Shown here: piece by piece, positions 49,606 through 57,984 of the stretch
Layout: each line of letters opens with the position of its first letter
How positions within the stretch are numbered: position 1 is the stretch's first letter
Assembly: GCA_036501515.1 (NCBI GenBank)
Contig: DASYAD010000472.1
Span: 1-64,000, forward strand
Length of the DNA stretch: 64,000 nucleotides
From: Trebonia sp036501515
GTDB taxonomy: Bacteria > Actinomycetota > Actinomycetes > Streptosporangiales > Streptosporangiaceae
Reading direction: 5' to 3'
Made by a program: the position numbers and the translations under genes
The notes under the pieces: generated by a model
The model's input: only the letters and a program-made list of their open reading frames with translations
What the model was told of the DNA's origin: nothing
Database searches by the model: none

Positions 49606-50526
49606 GTGGACGCGGCGGGCGGCTGGGAGACCTGGAGCTGGGACGAGTCCCTGTTCGCGGGGTCCGCCGCCTACTATGAGCGCGGGCGGCTGCCCTACGC
49701 GCCCGGGCTGGCTGACGTCTTCGGCCGTAGTCTCGCCCTTGACGGGCGGGGGAGGCTCCTGGACGCCGGCTGCGGGCCTGGCACGGTGACGCTGCGGCTG
49801 GCGCCGCTGTTCGAAGCGGTCATCGGCCTCGATCCCGACCCGGACATGCTGGCCTTCGCGTCACGGGCGGCGGCCCGGGAGGGCGTGGTCAACGCCGGCT
49901 GGGTGTGCCTGCGGGCCGAGGCGCTGCCAGGCGGGCTCGGCACCTTCCGGGCGGTGACTTTCGCCGCGTCATTCCACTGGATGGACCGGCCCCGGGTAGC
50001 GGCGGCGGTCGCGACGATGCTCGACCCGGGCGGAGCGGCGGTGCAGGTCGACGCGCCCGGCTACCGCGACGGCGAACTCAGCGCGCGGGCCAGGCAGAGC
50101 GCGCTCCCGTTCCCGCTTCCGCCCGATGAGGCCCTTGACCAGCTCCGGCGGCGGTACCTGGGCAGCGGCAGACGGGCCGGCCGCGGGATCCGCGACACCT
50201 CGCCCGACGGTGAGGACAGCGTGTTCAGGCAGGCCGGCTTCCTGCCCGCGCAAACGGTGACCGTGCCCGACGGTCGCGTCATCGAGCGGAGCGCCGACGA
50301 CCTCGTGGCGCGCGTGTTCTCGACCTCGTCGACCGCGCCGCACCTGTTCGGCGGCCGGCGCGCTGACTTCGAGCGCGAGCTGCGGAAGATCCTCGCGCAG
50401 GCGTCCCCGCCCGGACGGTTCTGCGTCCGGCTGCCCGACAACAGCCTGCGCATCTGGCGGCGGGCGGCCTTAACGGCGCCGGGTCCGGCGGGGTCGGATC
50501 TTTCCCTGGCCAGCCCGGGGCGGTAG
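49606..50526 (+). CDS. Class I SAM-dependent methyltransferase
   Basis: 306-residue Rossmann methyltransferase. SAM-binding motif I is LLDAGCGPGTVTLRLAP (about 51-67), motif II ends VIGLDPDPDMLAFA, and FAASFHWMDRPRVAAAVATM is a motif IV-V region typical of UbiE/COQ5-like enzymes. The acceptor is unknown. The start is GTG at 49606. It precedes an acyl-CoA synthetase on the same strand by about 90 bp; a functional link is possible but not indicated by the sequence. Confidence 0.87.
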   Translation: MDAAGGWETWSWDESLFAGSAAYYERGRLPYAPGLADVFGRSLALDGRGRLLDAGCGPGTVTLRLAPLFEAVIGLDPDPDMLAFASRAAAREGVVNAGWVCLRAEALPGGLGTFRAVTFAASFHWMDRPRVAAAVATMLDPGGAAVQVDAPGYRDGELSARARQSALPFPLPPDEALDQLRRRYLGSGRRAGRGIRDTSPDGEDSVFRQAGFLPAQTVTVPDGRVIERSADDLVARVFSTSSTAPHLFGGRRADFERELRKILAQASPPGRFCVRLPDNSLRIWRRAALTAPGPAGSDLSLASPGR

Positions 50527-50612
50527 TTTCTGGGACCGGGACCTGCACGCCGGCGAGCCCGTCCGCCGGCGCGCGTCTACTCGGAATCACCCGAATGCGA
50601 GGGAACACGCTG

Positions 50613-52259
50613 ATGGCCAGTTCGCCGATTGCCAGCACCATGCAGGACGACTTCCAGCTCACCATCGCGGCGATCTTGCGCCACGGCGCCACAGTGAACG
50701 GCCGCAGCGAATGCGTCACCTGGCAGGGGGACCACGGCCGCCGCGCCAGCTACGCCGAGATCGCGCGCAACGCCGGGCGGCTGGCCGCCGCGCTCACCGC
50801 TCTGGGGATCGGGGCCGGGGACCGCGTCGGGACCTTCTGCTGGAACAACGCCGAGCACCTGGAGGCGTACTACGCCGTGCCGTGCATGGGGGCGGTGCTG
50901 CACACGATCAACATCCGCCTGCCCGCCCGGCAGGTCGCGTTCACCGTCAACCACGCGGAAGACCGGGTGGTGATCGTGGACGGGACCCTGCTGCCGCTGT
51001 TCGCGCAGGCGCTGCCGCAGCTGACCACCGTCGAGGCGGTCATCGTGATCGGCCCGGCCGGCACCGCCGCGCTCGGTGACATGCCGGTGCTGCGCTACGA
51101 CGAGCTCCTCGCCGCCCAGGAGCCCGGTTTCCGCTGGCCAGACATCGACGAGAAGTCGGCCGCGCTGGTCTGCTACACGAGCGGCACGACTGGTGACCCG
51201 AAGGGCGTGGTGTACTCGCACCGCTCGACCTTCCTGCATGCCCTGTCCGGCCAGGCGGCCACGCTGACCGGGCCCACCGAACGCGACGCGATCCTCACCT
51301 TCGTGCCGATGTTCCACGTCAACGCCTGGGGGATCCCGTTCAGCGCGTTCATGTCCGGGGCGGCGCTGCACATGCCGGGGCCGTTCATGAGCGCGGAAGG
51401 CATCTGCGCCTTCGTCCGCGCGGAGCGCCCGACGCTCGCCGCCGCTGTCCCGACCATCTGGCAGGCCATCCTGCAGTACGGCGAGACCACCGACATAGAC
51501 CTTTCCTCGCTGCGGATGGGCACGTCAGGCGGCGCCGCGGCGCCGCGGTCGCTGCTGCGGGAGTTTCAGGACCGCTACGGCCTGCGGATCATCCAGGGCT
51601 GGGGGATGACGGAGACCTCTCCGGTCGGCGGTATGGCCTTTCCGCCCGCGGCGGTCGCGGCGGGCTCCGAGGATGACCTGGACTGGCGGATGAAATCGGG
51701 CCGGGTGACGGCCGGCGTCGAGATGCGGATCACCGACGACAGCGGGGCGGAAGTCCCGTGGGACGGCGACTCGGTCGGCGAGATCGAAGTCCGCGGCCCG
51801 TGGATCGCGGCCGCCTACCACCGCGACCCGGCGCCGGACAAATTCCACGACGGCTGGCTGCGGACCGGCGATATCGGCACCATCGACGACCGCGGGTATT
51901 TCCAGATTACCGACCGTTCCAAGGATGTCATCAAGTCAGGCGGCGAGTGGATTTCCTCCGTCGAGCTTGAGAATCTGCTGGCCGGCGCCCCGGGCGTGCG
52001 GGAAGCGGCCGTCATCGGAATCCCGGACGAGAAATGGACCGAGCGCCCGCTGGCCTGCGTGGTGCTCAACGGTGAATCGGCCGCCGACCCGGCCCTGCTG
52101 GCCGAATACCTCGGGGCTAAGGTGGCCCGCTGGCAGGTTCCTGAGAACTGGGCCTTCATTTCCGAGGTGCCGAAGACTTCGGTCGGTAAGTTCGACAAGA
52201 AGCTGCTCAGGGCCCGGTTCAGCGCCGGCGAGCTGGCCGTCCGCCGGATAAGGGAATGA
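50613..52259 (+). CDS. Fatty acid (long-chain) acyl-CoA synthetase
   Basis: 548-residue ANL-superfamily enzyme that adenylates a carboxylic acid and transfers it to CoA. The motifs are CYTSGTTGDPKGVVYSH (A3, about 194-210), GWGMTETSPVGG (A5, about 330-341), GWLRTGDIGTID (A7) and the catalytic Lys in KTSVGKFDKKLLR near the C-terminus. Length and spacing match medium/long-chain fatty acid CoA ligases. ATG 50613 has GAGGG eight bases upstream; ATG 50595 would add six residues. Alone in its operon. Confidence 0.93.
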   Translation: MASSPIASTMQDDFQLTIAAILRHGATVNGRSECVTWQGDHGRRASYAEIARNAGRLAAALTALGIGAGDRVGTFCWNNAEHLEAYYAVPCMGAVLHTINIRLPARQVAFTVNHAEDRVVIVDGTLLPLFAQALPQLTTVEAVIVIGPAGTAALGDMPVLRYDELLAAQEPGFRWPDIDEKSAALVCYTSGTTGDPKGVVYSHRSTFLHALSGQAATLTGPTERDAILTFVPMFHVNAWGIPFSAFMSGAALHMPGPFMSAEGICAFVRAERPTLAAAVPTIWQAILQYGETTDIDLSSLRMGTSGGAAAPRSLLREFQDRYGLRIIQGWGMTETSPVGGMAFPPAAVAAGSEDDLDWRMKSGRVTAGVEMRITDDSGAEVPWDGDSVGEIEVRGPWIAAAYHRDPAPDKFHDGWLRTGDIGTIDDRGYFQITDRSKDVIKSGGEWISSVELENLLAGAPGVREAAVIGIPDEKWTERPLACVVLNGESAADPALLAEYLGAKVARWQVPENWAFISEVPKTSVGKFDKKLLRARFSAGELAVRRIRE

Positions 52260-52527
52260 TGGCGCGGTAGCGTCATTGGCAAATATTTGCGCACTTTGCC
52301 ATCCGGGACAGACGGAGTGCAATATCGTTCTCCACTGGGAGCACGCGGGAATAATAGGCGGGACATATGGGACATATGCCACGGTCGTGGGCTGCAGTCA
52401 CACCGGTGGGACAGTTAAGTATTGCTATAGACGATGGCGACAGGATGCGGATGCGCGTAACCTTCGCCGCTCTATACACTGACCTTCCCGCCATTGGGGG
52501 GCACCCCGGCTGAATGAGGGGGATCTC
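52260..52527. promoter_or_regulatory. AT-rich control region upstream of the second MEDS-STAS gene
   Basis: No gene in these 268 bp. GCAAATATTTGC at 52279-52290 is a perfect 12-bp palindrome, itself followed by GCGCACTTTGCC so that GGCAAA and TTTGCC also form a larger inverted pair. GGGACATAT is repeated in tandem at 52360-52368 and 52369-52377. A Shine-Dalgarno GAGGGGGA (52516-52523) precedes the ATG at 52528. The region is markedly more AT-rich than the coding DNA and probably carries several binding sites. Confidence 0.6.
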
Positions 52528-53400
52528 ATGCGGGCAGACGGGCACACACTCGCCGTCGAGCGGATGCGGCTAGGCGATCATGCCTTCGCGCATTACGCCG
52601 ACGACGACATCCGCTGGGAGGTCCCGGCCGTATTCGCGGCGAACGGGCTGGCCCGCGGCGAGAAGGTTATCGTGATGATGGACCCCGGCGGCCTGGCGGA
52701 CGACGCCTGCGGCCGGCTCGCCGCCTACGGCGGCGGCGCCGGCAACGCCCGCGCTCGCGGTCAGCTGGTGTTCAGCAGCATGCGCGAGCTGATCGCGCCG
52801 GACAAGTCGTTCACCGCGCGCCGCCAGATGGAGCGGCTGCGCCAGGAGACGGAGCTGGCCTGCAAGCAGGGCTTCGCCGGGCTGTGCAGCGTCATCGACA
52901 TGGCCTGGGTTCAGGACCTGGGGATGGACGTCGAAGGCGTGATGCAGCGGGAGAAGCACGCGGACTCGCTCTTCGACACCAGGCAGTATGCCGAGATCTG
53001 CACCTACGACCGCCGTTGCTTCGATCCCGCGGTCGTCGAGGAGATGCGGGTCAGCCACCCGGTCGCGCTGCTCGAACGGCCGGGCGACCTGCAGGCCCAC
53101 CATGCCCCAGGCGAGCTGCACCTGATCGGCGACGCCGACATGGCGACGGGGGACATCTTCCGCGCGGCGGTGAACGTGGCGCTCGGGGCGCCGGCAGGAC
53201 GACGGGCACTGGTGGACCTGACCAGGCTGTGCTTCCTGTCCGCCGGGTGCGCGGGCGACCTGCTGCGGCTCATCGGCCAGGCGGCCGCGTGTGACCAGGT
53301 GGTGGTCCGCTGCCGTGCTCCCCAGGTGCGGGTTCTGCGGCGGCTCAACGTGATGTGGCCCCCCACGCTGGTGCTGGAGGAGACGGGAGATCACCGGTGA
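52528..53400 (+). CDS. MEDS-STAS fusion regulator, module 2
   Basis: 290-residue protein with the same plan and length as the one at 11.8 kb. MEDS (about 8-165) opens with LGDHAFAHYADDDIRWEVPA and closes with ICTYDRRCFDP; STAS covers about 195-285, with ALVDLTRLCFLSAGCAGDLL, where the usual Asp-Ser phosphoacceptor pair reads Ser-Ala in FLSAGC. Sequence similarity to module 1 is low outside motifs, so the duplication is old. It overlaps its HATPase partner as GTGA. Role: probably a ligand-sensing anti-anti-sigma-like protein of a partner switch; the sigma factor is not adjacent. Confidence 0.85.
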   Translation: MRADGHTLAVERMRLGDHAFAHYADDDIRWEVPAVFAANGLARGEKVIVMMDPGGLADDACGRLAAYGGGAGNARARGQLVFSSMRELIAPDKSFTARRQMERLRQETELACKQGFAGLCSVIDMAWVQDLGMDVEGVMQREKHADSLFDTRQYAEICTYDRRCFDPAVVEEMRVSHPVALLERPGDLQAHHAPGELHLIGDADMATGDIFRAAVNVALGAPAGRRALVDLTRLCFLSAGCAGDLLRLIGQAAACDQVVVRCRAPQVRVLRRLNVMWPPTLVLEETGDHR

Positions 53401-53777
53401 CCGGTGCCGCGCTCCTGCAGATGCGCTTCACCATCGCGGACCTGCCGCGGCTGCGGCTGCGGGTTGGCGAGGCCGCTGGTCTCGCGGGTCTCGACGAGGG
53501 CCGCTGCGAGGACTTCGTGCTTGCGGCCTACGAGCTGGCCTGTAACGCGGTCCTGCACGGCGGCGGTGCCGGTTTCCTCCGGCTCCGGCGCGACGAGGGA
53601 CTCCTGGAATGCCAGGTGTCCGACGACGGCCCCGGCTTCCGCGGCCGGCCGGACTTTTCCGGCCGCGGCCTGCCGCTGGCGCGTGAGCTGACGGACGGGA
53701 TCGAGATCGGCGGCGGCCCCGGCGCTGTCGTCACGCTGACGGTGCTGTTCCGTACGGACCGCCAGCTAGTCGACTGA
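53397..53777 (+). CDS. RsbW-like HATPase, module 2
   Basis: 126-residue GHKL ATPase. N-box YELACNAVLHGGGAGFLRLR (Glu and Asn present), G1 box DDGPGFRGRPDFSG and G2 box GRGLPLARELTDG are intact, and there is no lid insert, unlike module 1. The GTG at 53397 overlaps the stop of the MEDS-STAS gene. It should phosphorylate or sequester a partner protein, probably the STAS-domain protein or a sigma factor elsewhere. The 3' end overlaps the convergent TetR stop by 12 bp. Confidence 0.85.
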   Translation: MTGAALLQMRFTIADLPRLRLRVGEAAGLAGLDEGRCEDFVLAAYELACNAVLHGGGAGFLRLRRDEGLLECQVSDDGPGFRGRPDFSGRGLPLARELTDGIEIGGGPGAVVTLTVLFRTDRQLVD

Positions 53778-54377
53778 CCCGTCCCGGTCCCCGCCGCAGG
53801 GGCCGCGGCCGTCGCGCACGGCGGCCTGGATGAGGTCGACGACCCAGGTGACCGCCGCCGTCGCCTGCCGGGTATCCAGGTTCCAGGTGTTGATCATGCG
53901 CTCGAAGACCGTCACGCTCCAGTACGCGTCCACCGCCGCCGCGCCCATCTTGAGCTGGTCGCCGCTCCAGCCGGGGGCCGCCTGCGCCAGTGCGGCCAGC
54001 AGGGCGTCACGGCGGCGCTCGTCAAGCGCCGCCAAGGTCGGGTCGCTGGTCGCCGCCCGCGTGATGGGAAACGTCGCGAGGTAGGCGAAGGTGTGCCCGA
54101 TGACTTCGCCGAAGTTGTCCAGCCTGAGCGTCTCCAGGTCGACCCCCGCGTCGGTGGTGAGGCGGAGCAGTACGGCGTCGCGGAGGTTCCGCTCGGTCGA
54201 GAAATGCCGGTAGACGGTGCTCTCGTCCACTTCGGCGCGCCGTGCGACGGCGCGGACGGTGAGCTCCCGCCAGTCCCAGTCGGGCAGGGTGTGCACGAGG
54301 CCGGCCGCGGCCGTGAGGATGCGCTCCCGCGTTGCCGCCGCCTGCCTTGACCGTTGCGAGTTCTCGTAGGAGGGCAC
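53766..54377 (-). CDS. TetR-family regulator divergent from the P450
   Basis: 203-residue TetR-type repressor. The helix-turn-helix is AATRERILTAAAGLVHTLPD followed by WRELTVRAVARRAEVDESTV and YRHFSTERNLRDAVLLRL; the rest is the all-helical ligand domain. GTG at 54377 gives the usual short lead before the domain; ATG at 54440 is the alternative and would place a palindrome over the start codon. The target is probably the divergent cytochrome P450. Confidence 0.87.
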   Translation of the reverse strand: MPSYENSQRSRQAAATRERILTAAAGLVHTLPDWDWRELTVRAVARRAEVDESTVYRHFSTERNLRDAVLLRLTTDAGVDLETLRLDNFGEVIGHTFAYLATFPITRAATSDPTLAALDERRRDALLAALAQAAPGWSGDQLKMGAAAVDAYWSVTVFERMINTWNLDTRQATAAVTWVVDLIQAAVRDGRGPCGGDRDGSVD

Positions 54378-54419
54378 GGACCACGGTACTACGCGGGCGC
54401 GCTCCTCCAGCGGGGAATT

Positions 54420-54443
54420 CTCATGCGAGACATCTTGCATGAG
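54420..54443. promoter_or_regulatory. Palindrome CTCATGC-N10-GCATGAG, candidate TetR operator
   Basis: CTCATGC (54420-54426) and GCATGAG (54437-54443) are exact inverse copies separated by 10 bp, in the region between the TetR gene and the P450 gene. It suits a TetR dimer pair and would repress both genes. Confidence 0.55.
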
Positions 54444-54506
54444 ATCGACTACATTGAACGCTAGCGAGTGAACGCACCGTTTGGTCGGAGACTTCAGGAG
54501 TCGACT

Positions 54507-55706
54507 ATGGCCAGTACCGACGTTCCGGCATGTCCCACGGACGGGACGCACCGTGATGACCGCAAGTCGGCGCTCCTGGCCTCCCAGCGGGTGCGCGCCG
54601 ACCCCGGGGCGCGGGTCTTCGGCGGCTTCGAGACGGGGCGCGAGATCCTGCGCAGCGCACAGATGCGCCAGGCCGGCGCGGGCTCCGAGCAGATGAAGGC
54701 GGTGAGCGCCGGCGGGTATCTTCCCGTCTTCTTCCTCGACGGCGACACCCACCGGCGGCAGCGGGCGGCGATCGCGCGCTTCTTCACTCCCAAGGCCATC
54801 AGCGGCCGCCACCGCCTGGTGATGGAGCGGACCTCGGATGAGCTGCTCGGCCAGCTGCGGGCGAAAGGCGGCGGCCGCCTCGACGACGTCAGCTACCAGC
54901 TCGCCGTCGCCGTGGCGGCGGAGATCGTCGGCCTGACCAGCAGCGACAGGGCCGGGCTGGCCAAGCGCGTCCAGGGGACCCTGCTCGGCACCCGGCTGCG
55001 GCAGACGAACCCCGTCGTCCGCGCCGGCGCGCAGCTGCTGACGGCCGCGAACGGGATGCGGTTCTTCGTCCGCGACGTGCGCCCGGCGGTCAGGGCCCGC
55101 CGACGGCAGCGGCAGGAAGACATCATCTCCCATCTGATCGACGAGGGATATCCCGACCGGGCGATCCTCATCGAGTGCATGACCTACGCCGTCGCCGGGA
55201 TGGTCACCACGCGCGAGTTCATCGTGATGGCGGCCTGGCACATGTTCGACAATGACGCGCTCCGGGCCCGCTTCACCGCGAGCGGTGAAGCGGGCCAGGT
55301 CGCGATCCTGGAGGAGATCCTCCGCCTTGAGCCGGTCGCCGCGATGCTGCACCGGCGGGCGACGGCCGACTGCGGCCTGGGGACGGACTCGGCCAGCAGC
55401 GGTGACCTGCTCGCGGTTGACATCCGCGCCGCCAACGTCGACCCGGACGCGGTGGGCGAATGCCCGCATACGGTCGACGCCGACCGGGCGGGGCGGCTGA
55501 AGACGGTGGGTTCGTTCATGAGCTTCGGTGACGGCAGTCACCGCTGCCCCGGCGCCCAGGTCGCGATGGCCGAGACCCGGATCTTCCTCGACCGGCTGCT
55601 GCGCCTGCCCGGTCTCCGCCTGCGGCGCGCACCGGAGATGACCTGGTGCGACGGCCTGATGAGCTATGAGCTGCGCGGTGCGATGGTGACCTGCGAGCGG
55701 AGCTGA
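54507..55706 (+). CDS. Cytochrome P450
   Basis: 399-residue soluble bacterial P450 that hydroxylates or otherwise oxidises a small organic substrate with redox partners supplied elsewhere. The heme-binding loop FGDGSHRCPGAQVA (about 343-356, Cys ligand in HRCPG), the ExxR pair in EEILRLEP, and the I-helix segment AVAGMVTTREF (in place of the common AGxxT) are present. The ATG at 54507 has CAGGAG upstream and was preferred to one at 54468. It is divergent from a TetR regulator. No ferredoxin gene is adjacent. Confidence 0.92.
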   Translation: MASTDVPACPTDGTHRDDRKSALLASQRVRADPGARVFGGFETGREILRSAQMRQAGAGSEQMKAVSAGGYLPVFFLDGDTHRRQRAAIARFFTPKAISGRHRLVMERTSDELLGQLRAKGGGRLDDVSYQLAVAVAAEIVGLTSSDRAGLAKRVQGTLLGTRLRQTNPVVRAGAQLLTAANGMRFFVRDVRPAVRARRRQRQEDIISHLIDEGYPDRAILIECMTYAVAGMVTTREFIVMAAWHMFDNDALRARFTASGEAGQVAILEEILRLEPVAAMLHRRATADCGLGTDSASSGDLLAVDIRAANVDPDAVGECPHTVDADRAGRLKTVGSFMSFGDGSHRCPGAQVAMAETRIFLDRLLRLPGLRLRRAPEMTWCDGLMSYELRGAMVTCERS

Positions 55707-55884
55707 CGGAGCCGGTCCCTGGCCGGTAATGGCGCCAGTGTCCGGCCGTCCGGGCGACGCCCAGGGACGGTCCCTGATCTACGGGGGCGTGGCCGTCAAG
55801 CCGGCGTCCGGCCTGGGTGAGGATTAGCTGAAAGGATGTTCAAGATGGTGCGGTATGGTCGCTGACCGCGCCTAACCTCGGTGG

Positions 55885-57303
55885 GTGCGAAGGCTGCGAG
55901 CGGTGCGGGTGCCATGGCCGCTGCTCGCGGTCCTGGCCGTCCAGGCGGCGCTCTCGGCCAGCATGCTGCGGACCACGACGGCGTTCGGCGACGAGGCGCT
56001 GTACCTGTCGGCCGGGCACCTGGAGTGGTCGCACTGGCTGCACGGAACCCAGATCCCGCAGTACCAGACGTGGTTTTCCGGCGCGCCGGTCATCTACCCG
56101 CCGGCCGGGGCGATCGCCGACAGCCTCGGCGGGCTCACCGCGGCGCGGGTGCTGTCCCTGGTCTGTATGCTCGGCGTGACATCTTTGCTGTGGGGCACGG
56201 CGGCCCGGCTGCTCGCGGACGAGCGGGCCGCCTTCTTCGCGGCCGCGGTGTTCGCCGTGCTCGCGCCGACGTTGCACCTGGGTTCGTATGCCACCTACGA
56301 CGCCCCGGCGCTGCTGCTGCTGGCCGCGGCGACGTGGTGTGCCGCCGGGGCCGGGACCAGCCAGCGGGCCACGCGGCGGATCCTCGCCGCGGGAATCGTG
56401 CTGGCGCTGGCCAACGCGACCAAGTACGCCACCACGCTCTACGATCCCACGGTGCTCTGCGTCGCCTTCCTCGGGTCGTGGCCTGAGGCCGGCTGGAGGG
56501 CGGCGCTGCGGCGCACGGCCTTGCTGGCCGGCACCGCGGCGACGGTCCTCGCCTTCCTCCTCGCGCTCGGCGGGCCCGGGTACCTCACCGGGATCCGCGT
56601 CACCACGACCGGCCGCCCCGACGGAAGCGATTCCGCCGGGCTGGTCTTCGCGGAGGCGTGGGCGTGGTCCGCCGTCGTGCTGGTCCCCGCCGTCATCGGG
56701 GCCGCCGTCGCGGCGCTGCGCCGGCGGTGGCCGCAGGCGCTGCTGCTGGCGGTGCTCGCGCTTTCGGCGCTGCTCGCGCCCGCCGACCAGGCGCGCATCC
56801 AGACCGCGACCTCGCTGAACAAGCACGTCGATTTCGGCGCCTGGTTCGCCGCGATCGCGGCCGGCTACCTGCTCAGCAGCCTGCCCCGGTGCCGGGTCGT
56901 CCTCGCCGCGTCGCTGGCCGCCCTGATACCGCTTAGCGTCCTGGGGCTGGCCCAGGCGCACGGGATGAAGAACTGGGCCAGCGTGACCGGGCTGGTGAAG
57001 GTCGTCGGGCCGATGACCGCTCACGGCGGGCACTTTCTGGTGGAAACCAGCGACGTGCTGCTGTATTACCTGCCGAACACGACCTGGCAGCAGTGGTCGG
57101 ATACCCAGGACAACAGCCCGGCGTACTACCAGCAGGCGATCGCGCGCCACTATTTCTCGGTCGTGGTCCTCAGCTTCAACCAGACGCTGGCGGTGGACTA
57201 CGCGCTCGGCCTCGACCTGCCCGAGGCCGGCTACCAGCTCGCGGCGCGGGTGCGCTCAGGTACGACGGTCTTCTACGTCTGGGAGTACACGGGAAAGGTC
57301 TGA
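55885..57303 (+). CDS. Polytopic membrane protein, GT39/ArnT-like glycosyltransferase candidate
   Basis: 472-residue protein with about 11-12 hydrophobic helices. It begins with MRRLRAVRVPWPLLAVLAVQ and, just after helix 1, ALYLSAGHLEWSHWLHGTQI, an acidic pair in the first outside loop as in GT-C type glycosyltransferases (PMT/ArnT). Further landmarks are APTLHLGSYATYDAPALLLL and ANATKYATTLYDP. The soluble end (YYQQAIARHYFSVVVLSFNQ) lies outside. It probably transfers a sugar from a polyprenyl carrier (inference by fold type); no partner gene is adjacent. GTG start at 55885. Confidence 0.7.
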   Translation: MRRLRAVRVPWPLLAVLAVQAALSASMLRTTTAFGDEALYLSAGHLEWSHWLHGTQIPQYQTWFSGAPVIYPPAGAIADSLGGLTAARVLSLVCMLGVTSLLWGTAARLLADERAAFFAAAVFAVLAPTLHLGSYATYDAPALLLLAAATWCAAGAGTSQRATRRILAAGIVLALANATKYATTLYDPTVLCVAFLGSWPEAGWRAALRRTALLAGTAATVLAFLLALGGPGYLTGIRVTTTGRPDGSDSAGLVFAEAWAWSAVVLVPAVIGAAVAALRRRWPQALLLAVLALSALLAPADQARIQTATSLNKHVDFGAWFAAIAAGYLLSSLPRCRVVLAASLAALIPLSVLGLAQAHGMKNWASVTGLVKVVGPMTAHGGHFLVETSDVLLYYLPNTTWQQWSDTQDNSPAYYQQAIARHYFSVVVLSFNQTLAVDYALGLDLPEAGYQLAARVRSGTTVFYVWEYTGKV

Positions 57304-57318
57304 GTCAGGGCGGCGGCG

Positions 57319-57657
57319 CTAGCGGCTGGCCAGGAACTTCTCGTCCAGGCCGGTAATCCGCATGAGCCTGATCAGCCGGGCGCTCGGCGAGGTCACCCGG
57401 AACGGGCAGCAGGCCAGCTCGGCGTAGTTAGCCATGCGCACCAGTGCGCGCAGGCCCCGGGCGTCGCAGAAACCTACCCTGGCCAGGCTGACGGCCACCG
57501 GGCCCGGGTGGCGGTCGATGATTTTCCGCACGTACAGGTAGGCCCTGTCCGCGGTGCCTATATCGAGCTCGCCGCCGATCTCTACGGCGGTCTCTCCATT
57601 GGGCAGGATCTGGTGGCTCAGCTGAAGTGGTGCTTGCGGGCCCTTCTCGTCATTCAC
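57319..57657 (-). CDS. STAS-domain anti-sigma factor antagonist homologue
   Basis: 112-residue single STAS domain: QILPNGETAVEIGGELDIGT, IIDRHPGPVAVSLARVGFCD, ARGLRALVRMANYAEL and the final IRLMRITGLDEKFL. In SpoIIAA/RsbV proteins the Ser following Asp is phosphorylated by an RsbW kinase; here the motif reads FCDARGL, so the Ser is Ala. It may act as an unregulated antagonist or bind something else. GTG at 57657 was chosen because the domain starts there and GGGGAAG lies upstream; a reading back to 57852 adds unrelated sequence. It is convergent with the membrane protein gene. Confidence 0.85.
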   Translation of the reverse strand: MNDEKGPQAPLQLSHQILPNGETAVEIGGELDIGTADRAYLYVRKIIDRHPGPVAVSLARVGFCDARGLRALVRMANYAELACCPFRVTSPSARLIRLMRITGLDEKFLASR

Positions 57658-57782
57658 GTGCTTCTTCCCCGAGATTACGGTAATTCGCGGTCGATTAACG
57701 AAACGCTTCTCTGGCTGAATCGCACGATTCTTCCGCCGGTCCGGCCGGCTTTCATGCATGACATTCTTGTATGGCTTCCGTG

Positions 57783-57812
57783 CAGGGTCAGCCGCGGGTA
57801 CGGCTGACCCTG
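57783..57812. other. Strong 12-bp hairpin in the gap between STAS and GMC genes
   Basis: CAGGGTCAGCCG (57783-57794) and CGGCTGACCCTG (57801-57812) form a perfect 12-bp stem with the loop CGGGTA. It lies 126 bp upstream of the STAS start and 173 bp upstream of the GMC start, in the 327-bp divergent gap (57658-57984) that has no gene. It could be a regulatory dyad or a leader structure; no U-tract on either strand. Confidence 0.6.
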
Positions 57813-57913
57813 GCCCAGATACAGCATGCCAGCCAGCCGCCATAGTGACCACGAACCGTGACCCACAGGAAAGGGCACAGGAACGCCCACAGGATCATCG
57901 GGTGCACTGTTCA

Positions 57914-57936
57914 GGTTCGTTTCTTCGTGTATGGTA
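57914..57936 (+). promoter_or_regulatory. Possible SigB/SigF-type promoter of the GMC-hydrolase gene
   Basis: GGTT at 57914-57917, then 14 bp, then TGGTA at 57932-57936, resembling the GGTT/GTTT-N14-16-GGGTA promoters of actinobacterial SigB/SigF-like stress factors, at a fitting distance (about 50 bp) before the ATG at 57985. One base of the GGGTA box differs. Suggestive only. Confidence 0.3.
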
Positions 57937-57984
57937 ATGCCGCACTGCCCCAGGATTCCGAGCCGGATCCATTAGGAGCCCGCG

